From Sphingopyxis terrae subsp. terrae NBRC 15098 (GTDB lineage Bacteria; Pseudomonadota; Alphaproteobacteria; Sphingomonadales; Sphingomonadaceae): 64,000 nucleotides of DNA. Under the pieces are notes generated by a model. The model searched no databases and had not been told where the DNA came from. It saw only the letters and a list, made by a program, of their open reading frames with translations. Shown here one piece after another: positions 9,689 to 18,387 of this stretch (position 1 is its first letter; every line of letters starts with the position of its first letter). The position numbers and the translations under genes were made by a program. The DNA is taken from positions 2,117,001 to 2,181,000 of the forward strand of contig NZ_CP013342.1 of assembly GCF_001610975.1 (NCBI RefSeq), in the 5' to 3' direction.

Positions 9689-9716
9689 AGATAGTGTTGC
9701 CCATTTGCAACACAAG
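9689..9716 (-). promoter_or_regulatory. Sigma-32-like promoter of clpB
   Basis: Reading on the minus strand, CTTG (9716-9713) is followed by 17 bases and then ACTATCTCTG (from 9695). This matches the alphaproteobacterial RpoH pattern CTTG-N17-CYTATNTNNG except for one base. The predicted transcript would start about 20 bases before the clpB ATG. Motif match only. Confidence 0.55.
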
Positions 9717-9791
9717 AGCATGGCTATTCGCGCCGCAAATTTTCCGCCATGAGGTCGCCCAGTCGCCATAATATATGGAGCGGGAAAGCCG

Positions 9792-11945
9792 ATGCGTAAA
9801 TTTTTCCTTGGCCTCGTCCTCCTGCTCGTTGCGGTGGCGGTTGGCCTTGCGGCGTGGGATCCCCTGACTGCCGAGGCTTCGCCCGCGCCGGCGTTCCGGC
9901 CAACCAATGTGCAGATCGCACGCGACAGGTTCGGGGTGCCGCATATCTTCGGCAAGACCGATGCCGACGTCGCCTATGGCGTCGCCTACGCCCATTCGGA
10001 GGATGATTTCGCGACGCTGCAAGAGGTGATCGCGATGACGCGCGGGCGCACCGGCGCGCTGCTTGGTGCCGATGGCGCCAAGATCGATTATGTCGCGCAG
10101 CTCCTCGATATCCGCAAGACCGCGGCACGCGACTGGCCGCGCCTGCCCGCCGACGTGCGTGCGCTGTTCACTGCCTATGCCGCAGGTCTCAACCACTATG
10201 CCGACAAGCACCCCGACGAGGTGCGCCTGTCGGGGCTGTTCCCGGTGACCGGCGAGGATGTCGTTGCCGGTTTCGTGCTGCGTTCGCCCTTCTTCTTCGG
10301 GCTCGATTCGGTGCTGGGGCGCCTGACCGAAGGCAAGCCGTTGTTCCGCGAAGGCGGTCCAGCGCTCGATGCCGCCGGCAAGCTGGTCCCGCGCGAGCTG
10401 ACCCCGGTCGGCCGCGACCCCGACCATAATGGCTCGAACGGCATGGCGGTGGCGCCGGGCCGGGCCCCCGATGGCGCGACGCGGCTCGTTTCCAATTCGC
10501 ATCAGCCATGGACCGGCGGGGTCGCCTGGTACGAACTGGTCGTTCATTCGGGCGAAGGGTGGGATTTTGCGGGCGCCAACTTTCCCGGTTCGCCTTACCC
10601 TTTCCTTGGCCACAATAAATATCTGGGTTGGACCAACACGGTGAACCGGCCAGACCTGATCGACGTGTACAAGCTGGTGCTCGACGACAGCGGCGAAAAA
10701 TATCGCTTCGATGGCAAATGGCTGCCGCTGGAAAAGCGGCGCGTGTGGCTGCGCGTCAAATATGGTCCCTTCGTGCTGCCGGTGCCGCAGACCGTGTGGC
10801 GATCGGTCCAGGGCCCGGTGATCAAGAATGCCAAGGGTGCCTTTGCCATTCGCTATGCCGGCATGGACCAGTCGGCGATGGTCACCCAATATTATCGGCT
10901 GAACAAGGCGAAGAATTTCGCCGAATGGCGCGCGGCCATGGCGGGGCAGGGGGTTCCGGCGACCAACTTCATCTATGCCGATGCCAAAGGCAATATCGGC
11001 CTGTTCTACAACGCGATGTTCCCCGACCGCCCGGCGGGTTTCAACTGGCGCGGCGTACTGCCCGGCGACACATCTGCCGACGTCTGGACGAAGTCGCTGC
11101 CGTTCGAGCGGGTGTCGGCGCTGGTCAATCCGCGCTCGGGTTTCGTGATGAACGCCAACAATACGCCGTGGGTCGCGGCGGGGCCGGGCAGCGAACTCGA
11201 TCCGGCGGCCTTTTCGCCGCTGATGGGGATCGAGGACGACATGACCAATCGCGCGGTGCGCCTGATCGACCTGTTCGGGGCGCCAGGACCGATCGATGCC
11301 GCGCGGCTCAAGACGATCAAATATGACACCGCCTATGCGAAGAGCGGCTATGCCAAGGTCTGGATCGACCGGCTGCTCGCGCTCGATGCCAAGGGCGATG
11401 CGCAGATCGCGGCGGCGCAAGATTTGCTGCGCGCGTGGGACTGGAACCTGGACGGCAAAGGGCAGGGCGATGCGCTGGCGCTGCTTGTGCTGCGCCCGGC
11501 GAATGGCAGTCACTATCAGCGCAAGGCCGACCCCGATCCGATGACGGTGCTGCGCGACAGCGCTGCGCATCTTCAGAAATATTTCGGGACGCTCGACCCC
11601 GCGCTGGGGACCGTGCTGCGGCTGCGCCATGGCGAAGGTGCCCACCGGGTCGACCTGCCGCTCGATGGCGGCAACGATACGGTGCGCGCCTCCACTCTGT
11701 GGGACGTTGAACCCGACGGCCGGCTGAAGGTGCGGCACGGCGACAGCTTCATCATGTTCGTGACGTGGGACAAGGCGGAACGCGTCCATTCGGAATCGGT
11801 GCAGCCCTTCGGTGCCGCGACGACGCGACCGGAAAGTCCGCATTACAACGACCAGGCCCCTCTGTTCGTCGCGCATCGGTTGAAGCCGGTGCTTTTCGAT
11901 CCGGCGGCGCTTCGCGCGAGCGGAGCGCGATTCTATCGGCCTTGA
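9792..11945 (+). CDS. Exported penicillin/AHL acylase family Ntn hydrolase
   Basis: A 717-residue periplasmic acylase precursor. An N-terminal membrane/signal segment (about 5-22) is followed by the alpha chain, which includes [21 protein letters not shown] spacer ends at Gly214 and the beta chain starts at the catalytic Ser215 (GSNGMAV). The stretch after the nucleophile ([29 protein letters not shown]) resembles the PvdQ/AHL-acylase branch more than penicillin G acylase. Enzymes of this branch cleave long acyl amides such as N-acyl homoserine lactones or lipopeptides. The substrate here is not known. It is divergent from clpB with a 130-base gap, and an M16 peptidase gene follows 94 bases later. 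Confidence 0.88.
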   Translation: MRKFFLGLVLLLVAVAVGLAAWDPLTAEASPAPAFRPTNVQIARDRFGVPHIFGKTDADVAYGVAYAHSEDDFATLQEVIAMTRGRTGALLGADGAKIDYVAQLLDIRKTAARDWPRLPADVRALFTAYAAGLNHYADKHPDEVRLSGLFPVTGEDVVAGFVLRSPFFFGLDSVLGRLTEGKPLFREGGPALDAAGKLVPRELTPVGRDPDHNGSNGMAVAPGRAPDGATRLVSNSHQPWTGGVAWYELVVHSGEGWDFAGANFPGSPYPFLGHNKYLGWTNTVNRPDLIDVYKLVLDDSGEKYRFDGKWLPLEKRRVWLRVKYGPFVLPVPQTVWRSVQGPVIKNAKGAFAIRYAGMDQSAMVTQYYRLNKAKNFAEWRAAMAGQGVPATNFIYADAKGNIGLFYNAMFPDRPAGFNWRGVLPGDTSADVWTKSLPFERVSALVNPRSGFVMNANNTPWVAAGPGSELDPAAFSPLMGIEDDMTNRAVRLIDLFGAPGPIDAARLKTIKYDTAYAKSGYAKVWIDRLLALDAKGDAQIAAAQDLLRAWDWNLDGKGQGDALALLVLRPANGSHYQRKADPDPMTVLRDSAAHLQKYFGTLDPALGTVLRLRHGEGAHRVDLPLDGGNDTVRASTLWDVEPDGRLKVRHGDSFIMFVTWDKAERVHSESVQPFGAATTRPESPHYNDQAPLFVAHRLKPVLFDPAALRASGARFYRP

Positions 11946-12039
11946 AAGCGCAGCAGAGCTGTCCTAAACCGTTGATACAGTGCCGTCCGGCATGCTCGTC
12001 ACCGGCGCGTTTCGTGCCCCCGGTTTCAAGAGGATATCC

Positions 12040-14925
12040 ATGACCCGCTTCCATCGCTTTGCCGTCGCCCTGGCCGTATCGACGTCGCTCGTCGCGGCCG
12101 GCCCCGCCCTTGCCAAAGCCAAGGAGGCGCAGCCCGCGCCGATTTCCGAACTGGTGAAGGCGGTCGATATTCCGTACCAGAGCTTCACGCTCGACAACGG
12201 ACTGCGCGTGATCGTGCACGAAGATCACAAGGCGCCGGTGGTCGCGGTGTCGGTCTGGTATCGCGTCGGATCGAAGCACGAACCCGCGGGCAAGACGGGT
12301 TTTGCGCATCTGTTCGAACATCTGATGTTCAACGGTTCGGAAAATTCGCCGGGCGACTTCTTTGAACCGCTGCAACAGGTCGGCGCGACCGATTTCAACG
12401 GCACGACCAATACCGACCGCACCAACTATTTCGAAACGGTGCCGACCGGCGCGCTCGACCGCGCGCTGTTTCTCGAAAGCGACCGCATGGGCCATCTGCT
12501 CGGCGCAGTGACGCAGGAAAAGCTCGATAACCAGCGCGGCGTTGTCCAGAACGAAAAACGCCAGGGCGACAATAATCCCTACGGTCTGCTGCGGTACGAA
12601 ATCTTCGAAAATCTGTTCCCCAAGGGGCATCCCTATCATCACAGCACCATCGGTTCCATGACCGACCTCAACACGGCGAGCCTTGCCGATGTGAAGAAGT
12701 GGTTCAGCGACAATTACGGCCCCAACAATGCCGTGCTCGTGCTGGCGGGCGACATCGACCTTGCCACCGCAAAGACCAAGGTCGCCGAATGGTTCGGCGA
12801 CATTCCGCGCGGCCCCGAAGTGAAGGCGCCGCAAACCTCTGTTCCGACGCTTCCCGCACCGCTCGCCAAGGAGGTCAAGGATCTCATTCCGACCACCCGC
12901 ATCTACCGCATGTGGGCGATTCCCGGCCTCAACGATCCCGAATCGGTGCCGCTGCAAATGGCGACTGCGGTGCTTGGCGGCCTGTCGTCGTCGCGGCTCG
13001 ACAATGCGCTCGTCCGCAAGGACCCGGTCGCGGTCAGCGTCGCGGCGTTCGCGCAAACGCTGGAGGATGCAGGCTTTCTGATCGTGCAGGCCGACGTGAA
13101 GCCGGGCGTCGACCCCAAGGTCGTCGGCGAAAAGCTTGACGCGCAGATCGCCGATTTCCTGGCGACCGGCCCGACCGCGGACGAATTGCAGCGTGCCGCG
13201 GCCAGCTATCTCGGCGGTACGATTTCGGGGCTGGAATCGGTCGGCGGCTTTGGCGGCAAGGCGGTGACGCTCGCGGAGGGCGCGCTCTATTCGAACGATC
13301 CCGCCTATTACAAGACCGAGCTCGACCGGCTGGCGAAGGTGACCCCCGAGCAGGCGAAGGCGGTGGCCGACAAATGGATGTCGCGTCCGGCTTTCTCGCT
13401 GACCTACTCGCCCGGCGAGCGTACCGAAGGCGGTGAAAATCGTGGCGGCGCCTTCACCGAAGGCAAGCCGGTGACGGCGGTATCGCCCGACCGTTACTGG
13501 AATGCGGCGCTCGGCGACGTCGGGCCTGACACGGGTGTCGGCACGGCGACCTCGATCGCCGATCGTTCGCAGCTTCCAGCGGTGATGGACCTCAAAGCGC
13601 TCGAATTTCCGGCGATCGAACGCGCCAAGCTGAAGAACGGAATGGAAGTCGTCTTCGCGCGCCGGACCGCGGTACCGACGGTGCAGGTCGCGGTGAGCTT
13701 CGATGCCGGCTATGCTGCCGATCCGCACAATGCGCTCGGCACCCAGTCGTTGATGCTCAGCCTGATGGACGAAGGCACGACGAGCAAGGATTCAATCGCC
13801 TTCGCCGAAGCGAAGGAACGCCTCGGCGCCCAGATCGACGGTTCGGCGAACGCCGACGAAACGGTGTTCAGCCTGTTCGCGCTCAAGCCGAACCTCAGCG
13901 CGTCGCTGGGCCTGCTCGCCGATTATATCCGTAACCCGGCCTTTGACGGCAAGGAAATGGAGCGGGTGCGCGCGCAGCAGCTCAACCGCCTGAACGCTGA
14001 ACTCAACAATCCCAATGCGATCGCCAGCCGCGTGCTGATGCCGGTGCTTTACGGCGCCGATCATCCCTATGGCATCCCGCCGTCGGGCCTCGGCAACGAA
14101 GCGGCGGTCAAAGCCGCGACGCGCGACCAGCTCGCGGCATTCCACCAGACGTGGATTCGCCCCGACAATGCCCGCATCTTCGTCGTCGGCGACACGACAC
14201 TGAAAGACGTCACGAAGCAGCTCGACGCCGCTTTCGGCGACTGGAAGGCGCCGAAGACCGCGAAACCCGAAAAGCATTTCGAGATTGCGATTCCGAAGCC
14301 GCAGCCGCGCATCCTGCTCGTTGATCGGCCCAAGTCGCCGCAGTCGATCATCATCGCGGGCAAGGTGCTCGACGTGAAGGGCGGCGACGATCTGGAAGTA
14401 CTGCGCCAGGCGAACGATATTTTCGGCGGCAGCTTCCTTTCGCGCTTCAACATGAACCTGCGCGAGACCAAGGGCTGGTCCTATGGCGTGCGCTCGCGCG
14501 TTTCGGGCGAAGCCGACCGCGTGACCTGGGTGGCGGTGGCGCCGGTGCAGGCCGACCGCACCGGCGATTCGATCCGCGAATTCCAGAAGGAATTGACCGC
14601 GTTCATCGGCGACAAGGGCGTAAACGCCGAAGAGCTGGAACGCACGACGAACGGCAGCGTACGCGAACTGCCGGGCAGCTTCGAGACATCGGGCGACGTG
14701 CTCGGCGGCTTGCGTGCGATCGTCAAATATCACCGGCCCGACAATTATTATGAAACGCTGCCGGCGAAATATGAGGCGATGACGGCCGAGGAACTCGATG
14801 CTGCGGCGCGCAAGGAGGTGAGTACCGGCGACCTCGTCTATGTCGTCGTCGGGGATGCCGCTGTGGTAAAACCGCAGCTTGACGGATTGGGTCTGCCCGT
14901 GGAAACAGCGAAGCCCGCTAACTAA
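12040..14925 (+). CDS. Exported M16 family zinc peptidase, two tandem domains
   Basis: A 961-residue pitrilysin-type metallopeptidase with a signal peptide ending near ALAKA (residue about 25), so it acts in the periplasm or outside. The first half holds the zinc site HLFEH (residues 90-94) and a downstream Glu172 in QNEKRQG, the usual M16 arrangement. The second half repeats the fold without a zinc motif and contains the conserved region SFLSRFNMNLRETKGWSYG. I chose ATG 12040 because AAGAGGA lies 6-12 bases upstream; an in-frame extension upstream would disrupt the signal peptide. Likely substrates are peptides or degraded proteins. It is probably transcribed with the small gene that follows, since a terminator appears only after that. 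Confidence 0.93.
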   Translation: MTRFHRFAVALAVSTSLVAAGPALAKAKEAQPAPISELVKAVDIPYQSFTLDNGLRVIVHEDHKAPVVAVSVWYRVGSKHEPAGKTGFAHLFEHLMFNGSENSPGDFFEPLQQVGATDFNGTTNTDRTNYFETVPTGALDRALFLESDRMGHLLGAVTQEKLDNQRGVVQNEKRQGDNNPYGLLRYEIFENLFPKGHPYHHSTIGSMTDLNTASLADVKKWFSDNYGPNNAVLVLAGDIDLATAKTKVAEWFGDIPRGPEVKAPQTSVPTLPAPLAKEVKDLIPTTRIYRMWAIPGLNDPESVPLQMATAVLGGLSSSRLDNALVRKDPVAVSVAAFAQTLEDAGFLIVQADVKPGVDPKVVGEKLDAQIADFLATGPTADELQRAAASYLGGTISGLESVGGFGGKAVTLAEGALYSNDPAYYKTELDRLAKVTPEQAKAVADKWMSRPAFSLTYSPGERTEGGENRGGAFTEGKPVTAVSPDRYWNAALGDVGPDTGVGTATSIADRSQLPAVMDLKALEFPAIERAKLKNGMEVVFARRTAVPTVQVAVSFDAGYAADPHNALGTQSLMLSLMDEGTTSKDSIAFAEAKERLGAQIDGSANADETVFSLFALKPNLSASLGLLADYIRNPAFDGKEMERVRAQQLNRLNAELNNPNAIASRVLMPVLYGADHPYGIPPSGLGNEAAVKAATRDQLAAFHQTWIRPDNARIFVVGDTTLKDVTKQLDAAFGDWKAPKTAKPEKHFEIAIPKPQPRILLVDRPKSPQSIIIAGKVLDVKGGDDLEVLRQANDIFGGSFLSRFNMNLRETKGWSYGVRSRVSGEADRVTWVAVAPVQADRTGDSIREFQKELTAFIGDKGVNAEELERTTNGSVRELPGSFETSGDVLGGLRAIVKYHRPDNYYETLPAKYEAMTAEELDAAARKEVSTGDLVYVVVGDAAVVKPQLDGLGLPVETAKPAN

Positions 14926-14950
14926 CATTAGTTTCAGTAGGAGAGTTTCG

Positions 14951-15253
14951 ATGTCTCAGGTCGATGGCAATTATGACTGCGTTACCAAGTCGCCGATGGG
15001 CGACCAGAAGTCGGTTTTCACCGTGAACAGCAACGGCGACAGCTTCACCGGCCAGAATGCCGGCGCGATGGGCTCGCTCGATGTCGAGAATGGCAAGGTC
15101 GACGGCAACAAGCTGACGTGGACGATGAACATGAAGGTGCCGATGCCGATGACGCTCGAATGCGAAGCGACGATCGACGGCGACGCGCTGACCGGCACGA
15201 TCAAGGCCGGCCCGTTCGGTTCGATGGCGATGACGGGCACCCGTCAGGCCTGA
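14951..15253 (+). CDS. Small uncharacterised beta-rich protein
   Basis: A 100-residue protein with no signal peptide and no membrane segment. It has a strand-turn pattern (alternating hydrophobic residues, repeated GD and GN turns). KLTWTMNMKVPMPMTLEC and GDALTGTIKAGPFG are the most distinctive parts. The pattern recalls small lipocalin-like or amidohydrolase C-terminal modules, but I do not recognise a named family. An AGGAGAG ribosome-binding site precedes the ATG, and the M16 gene ends 25 bases upstream. A strong terminator follows. Confidence 0.75.
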   Translation: MSQVDGNYDCVTKSPMGDQKSVFTVNSNGDSFTGQNAGAMGSLDVENGKVDGNKLTWTMNMKVPMPMTLECEATIDGDALTGTIKAGPFGSMAMTGTRQA

Positions 15254-15277
15254 TCGTCCGGATATCGGAAATGAGAG

Positions 15278-15307
15278 GGGTCGCTCCGTTGGAGCGGCCC
15301 TTTTTTT
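15278..15307 (+). terminator. Rho-independent terminator after the M16 operon
   Basis: GGGTCGCTCC (15278-15287) pairs with GGAGCGGCCC (15291-15300), one G-U pair and a three-base loop, followed by seven T residues. Confidence 0.92.
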
Positions 15308-15421
15308 GTGGGCAGATGGGGCGGCATGGACTGCCGACCGCGCCGATGCTGCTGCATTGCATAGCTTTTCGGCGGCGCGGGGCTATCCAAAACCGTGCCG
15401 GAGGCGCATAGGCCCTTCGCA

Positions 15422-16669
15422 ATGCACAAAATGACCGAATCCGCCCAGCGGTCCCGCATGCCCGGCGACCGCGAAATGGTGTTCATGATGGCGATGGTCA
15501 TGGCACTCAATGCGCTCGCCATCGATTCGATGCTCCCCGCGCTCCCCGCGATCGGCGAGGGGCTGGGGGTCGCCGTCGCGAACGACCGGCAATATGTGAT
15601 TTCGACCTATTTGCTCGGCATCGGCATCGGTTCGCTGTTCTACGGGCCGCTGTCCGATCGCTTCGGCCGCAAGGGCGTGCTGGTGCCCGCCCTGTTCGCC
15701 TATGTCGCCTTTTCGATCGGCTGCGGGCTGGCGAACAGTTTCCCGCTGCTGCTCGCGCTGCGCTTCGGGCACGGCATGATCAGTGCAGCGCTCGGCGTGA
15801 TCGTCGTCGCGGTCATTCGCGACCTCTTTTCGGGCGACGCGATGGCGAAGCGGCTGTCGATGATCTTTCTGGTGTTCATGATCGTTCCCGCGATCGCGCC
15901 GACGATGGGCGCGGGGATCACGGCGGTCGCGAACTGGCGCGCTATCTTCATCGTGCTGGCGGTGATGGGCGTCGTGATGCTGCTGTGGCTGCGCCGCCTG
16001 CCCGAAACGCTCGATCCGGCCGACATCCGGCCGCTCAATGCGCGCACGATGATCGCGGGCTGGGCGACGGTGACGCGGCACCGCCGGGCGGCGGGCTATA
16101 TGATCGCGTCCGCGATGATGCAGGGCGCGCTTTATGGCTATCTCAACAGCAGCGAGCAGATCATCGCCGAAGTGTTCGGCGCGCGAAGCTGGTTTCCGCT
16201 CGTCTTTGCCTGTGTTGCCGCGGGTATCGCGATCGCCAATTTCTCGAATGCGGCGATCGTCGAGCGCTTCGGTGCGCGGCGCGTGTCGCAGAGCGCGGTC
16301 TTTGCCTTCATGGCGACCGCAACAGTACAGATCGTCGTCGCGCTGAGCGGCACCGAGACGTTGTGGATGTTCACCGCGCTGATGATGGTCAACGTCGGGC
16401 TGATCGGCTTCATCGGCAGCAATTTCGGGTCGATCGCGATGGAGGATTTCGGCCATATGGCCGGGGTCGCCTCCTCCTATCAGAGCTTCTGCAAGACGCT
16501 GTTGGCCGCGGTGATGGGCGCGCTGATCGGGCAGCTTTACAACGGTACGACGCTGCCGCTTGCCTATGCCTTTCTGGTGTCGGGCATTGCCGGGCTGGCG
16601 CTGGTCTTCTGGGCCGAGCGCGGCAAGCTGTTCACGCGTCCGGGGACCGCGCCGAAAAGTCCCTATTAA
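15422..16669 (+). CDS. MFS drug transporter, Bcr/CflA type
   Basis: A 415-residue, 12-segment inner-membrane proton-driven exporter. Features of the drug:H+ antiporter-1 Bcr/CflA group are the first helix LNALAIDSMLPALPAIG and the loop motif GPLSDRFGRKGVL between helices 2 and 3. The substrate is unknown; multidrug or metabolite export is typical. The start is uncertain. The ATG at 15422 is used, but ATG 15431 and GTG 15395 are also in frame and no well-spaced ribosome-binding site decides it. The gene stands alone between two terminators. Confidence 0.9.
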   Translation: MHKMTESAQRSRMPGDREMVFMMAMVMALNALAIDSMLPALPAIGEGLGVAVANDRQYVISTYLLGIGIGSLFYGPLSDRFGRKGVLVPALFAYVAFSIGCGLANSFPLLLALRFGHGMISAALGVIVVAVIRDLFSGDAMAKRLSMIFLVFMIVPAIAPTMGAGITAVANWRAIFIVLAVMGVVMLLWLRRLPETLDPADIRPLNARTMIAGWATVTRHRRAAGYMIASAMMQGALYGYLNSSEQIIAEVFGARSWFPLVFACVAAGIAIANFSNAAIVERFGARRVSQSAVFAFMATATVQIVVALSGTETLWMFTALMMVNVGLIGFIGSNFGSIAMEDFGHMAGVASSYQSFCKTLLAAVMGALIGQLYNGTTLPLAYAFLVSGIAGLALVFWAERGKLFTRPGTAPKSPY

Positions 16670-16682
16670 GTTGAGCAAAAGA

Positions 16683-16704
16683 GAGGGGGCCGAAGCCCCC
16701 TTTC
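16683..16704 (+). terminator. Rho-independent terminator between convergent genes
   Basis: GGGGGC (16685-16690), loop CGAA, GCCCCC (16695-16700), then TTTCCT. The reverse strand has a weaker T-rich tail, so the hairpin may serve the amino-acid permease gene from the other side too. Confidence 0.75.
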
Positions 16705-16726
16705 CTATTCGCGCGACGATGCCGCA

Positions 16727-18283
16727 TCAGTCGAACGACGGCGCCGGGGGCACCGGCGGCGGCGGCGCATCGGCGTCGTCCTCATGCACCTCGACGATCC
16801 CGCGGCCGACGTGGCTGCGACGATAGCCATAGAGAAAATAGAGTACCAAGCCGACGCCACCCCAGACCGGGAGCACCATTTTCGCGTCGAACGGCAGGTT
16901 CATGTAGAGACCGAGCGTGCCGAAAATGGCGAGCGGCGATACGACCCACACGAGAGGCGTGCGGAACGGCCGATGCCGGTTGGGTTCCTTTATGCGCAGA
17001 ATCAGGACCGCGATGGCGACCATGAAAAAGGCGAACAACGTGCCGGAGTTCGAAATATCGGCGAGCTTGCCGACGGGCAGGAAGGCGGCGAAGAAGGCGA
17101 CCGCGACCCCCGTGATCATCGTGACGACGTGCGGGGTTTTCCACTTGGGGTGAATAGTGGCGAGCTTTTCAGGCAGAAGGCCGTCGCGTGCCATCACGAA
17201 GAAGATCCGCGTCTGCCCGAACAGCATGATCAGAATGACCGATGGCAGCGCAAGGAAAGCGGCAAGACCGATGGCATTGCCCAGCGCCGGGTGGCCGATC
17301 TCACGCAGAACATGAGCCAGAGCTTCGCGCGAGCAGACAAGCGGTTCGGAGCCGGCAGCGGCGAGCGATGCGCAGCGCGCGGCAAGTTCGCTCGACCCAG
17401 GAGCGAGAATTTCGCCTCCGAGGCCTGAAACCGGCTGAGCGCCGACGGTGCCGATCGCGCCCGCTGCCACCGCGAGATAGAACACCGTACAGATAGCAAG
17501 CGAAGCGATCAGGCCGATCGGTACATTGCGCTGCGGGTTCTTTGTTTCTTCGGCTGCGGTCGAAACGGCGTCGAAGCCCACATAGGCAAAGAAGATCGAA
17601 GCGGCTGCGCCGACGGCGCCAAGCCCGGAAGCCTGACCGAACCAGCCATTGGGCAGGAAGGGTTCGAAGTTCTTCCCCTGCATCATCGGCAGAGTGAGAA
17701 TGATGAACATCGTGAGGGCCGTTACCTTGATGATGACAAGGACGGCGTTAACGCGCGCGCTTTCGGTCGTGCCGATCATCAGCAGCCAAGTCACGAGCAG
17801 TGCGATAACCAGCGCCGGGAGGTTGACGATCCCGCCGGCATAGGGGCCGACGGTCAGCGACATGGGCAATTCTATGCCGGCATTGGATAAGAGCCCCACG
17901 AAATAGCCCGACCAACCGACCGACACGGCTGATGCGGCTACCGCATATTCGAGGATCAGCGCCCAGCCGACAGTCCAGGCAAGCAATTCGCCCATGACAG
18001 CATAAGTGTAGGTGTAGGCACTACCCGAAACCGGCACCATTGATGCGAGTTCGGAATAGCAGAGCGCCGCCACAACGCAGACCAGCCCCGCGATCACGAA
18101 GCTCCACATCATGCCGGGGCCGGCCTTCTGCGCCGCCTCTGCGGTCAAGACGAATATCCCCGTCCCGATGATGGCGCCGATGCCGAGCATCGTGAGCTGA
18201 AAGGCACCGAGCGTTCGGTGCAGCGACTTTTTCTCGGCCGTGGCCAAGATGGCGTCGAGCGGTTTGACGCGACCAAATATCAT
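16727..18283 (-). CDS. APC superfamily amino-acid permease
   Basis: A 518-residue inner-membrane permease with about 12-14 hydrophobic segments. The N-terminal region KKSLHRTLGAFQLTMLGIGA followed by IIGTGIFVLTA is the consensus first helix of the cationic amino acid transporter/YfnA branch. A Pro-rich, acidic cytoplasmic tail ends the protein. A periplasmic loop at about residues 285-325 carries two cysteines. It probably imports a neutral or basic amino acid, which cannot be named from sequence. It is transcribed in the same direction as pbpC, which ends 104 bases upstream of it, but probably from its own promoter. Confidence 0.93.
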   Translation of the reverse strand: MIFGRVKPLDAILATAEKKSLHRTLGAFQLTMLGIGAIIGTGIFVLTAEAAQKAGPGMMWSFVIAGLVCVVAALCYSELASMVPVSGSAYTYTYAVMGELLAWTVGWALILEYAVAASAVSVGWSGYFVGLLSNAGIELPMSLTVGPYAGGIVNLPALVIALLVTWLLMIGTTESARVNAVLVIIKVTALTMFIILTLPMMQGKNFEPFLPNGWFGQASGLGAVGAAASIFFAYVGFDAVSTAAEETKNPQRNVPIGLIASLAICTVFYLAVAAGAIGTVGAQPVSGLGGEILAPGSSELAARCASLAAAGSEPLVCSREALAHVLREIGHPALGNAIGLAAFLALPSVILIMLFGQTRIFFVMARDGLLPEKLATIHPKWKTPHVVTMITGVAVAFFAAFLPVGKLADISNSGTLFAFFMVAIAVLILRIKEPNRHRPFRTPLVWVVSPLAIFGTLGLYMNLPFDAKMVLPVWGGVGLVLYFLYGYRRSHVGRGIVEVHEDDADAPPPPVPPAPSFD

Positions 18284-18387
18284 GCAAATATCCCCTTTGA
18301 GGCCCCGAACGGGCCCGTCTCCTGGCGGGGCAGACTAACCGCTCCTCGCGGCAGCGCAACTTAATTTCAGAGGTGTGACAGTCCGCT

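Noticed and set aside
8243-9694. A 483-codon plus-strand frame opposite clpB
   Set aside because: Antisense to the conserved ClpB domains, with a translation that lacks any family resemblance.
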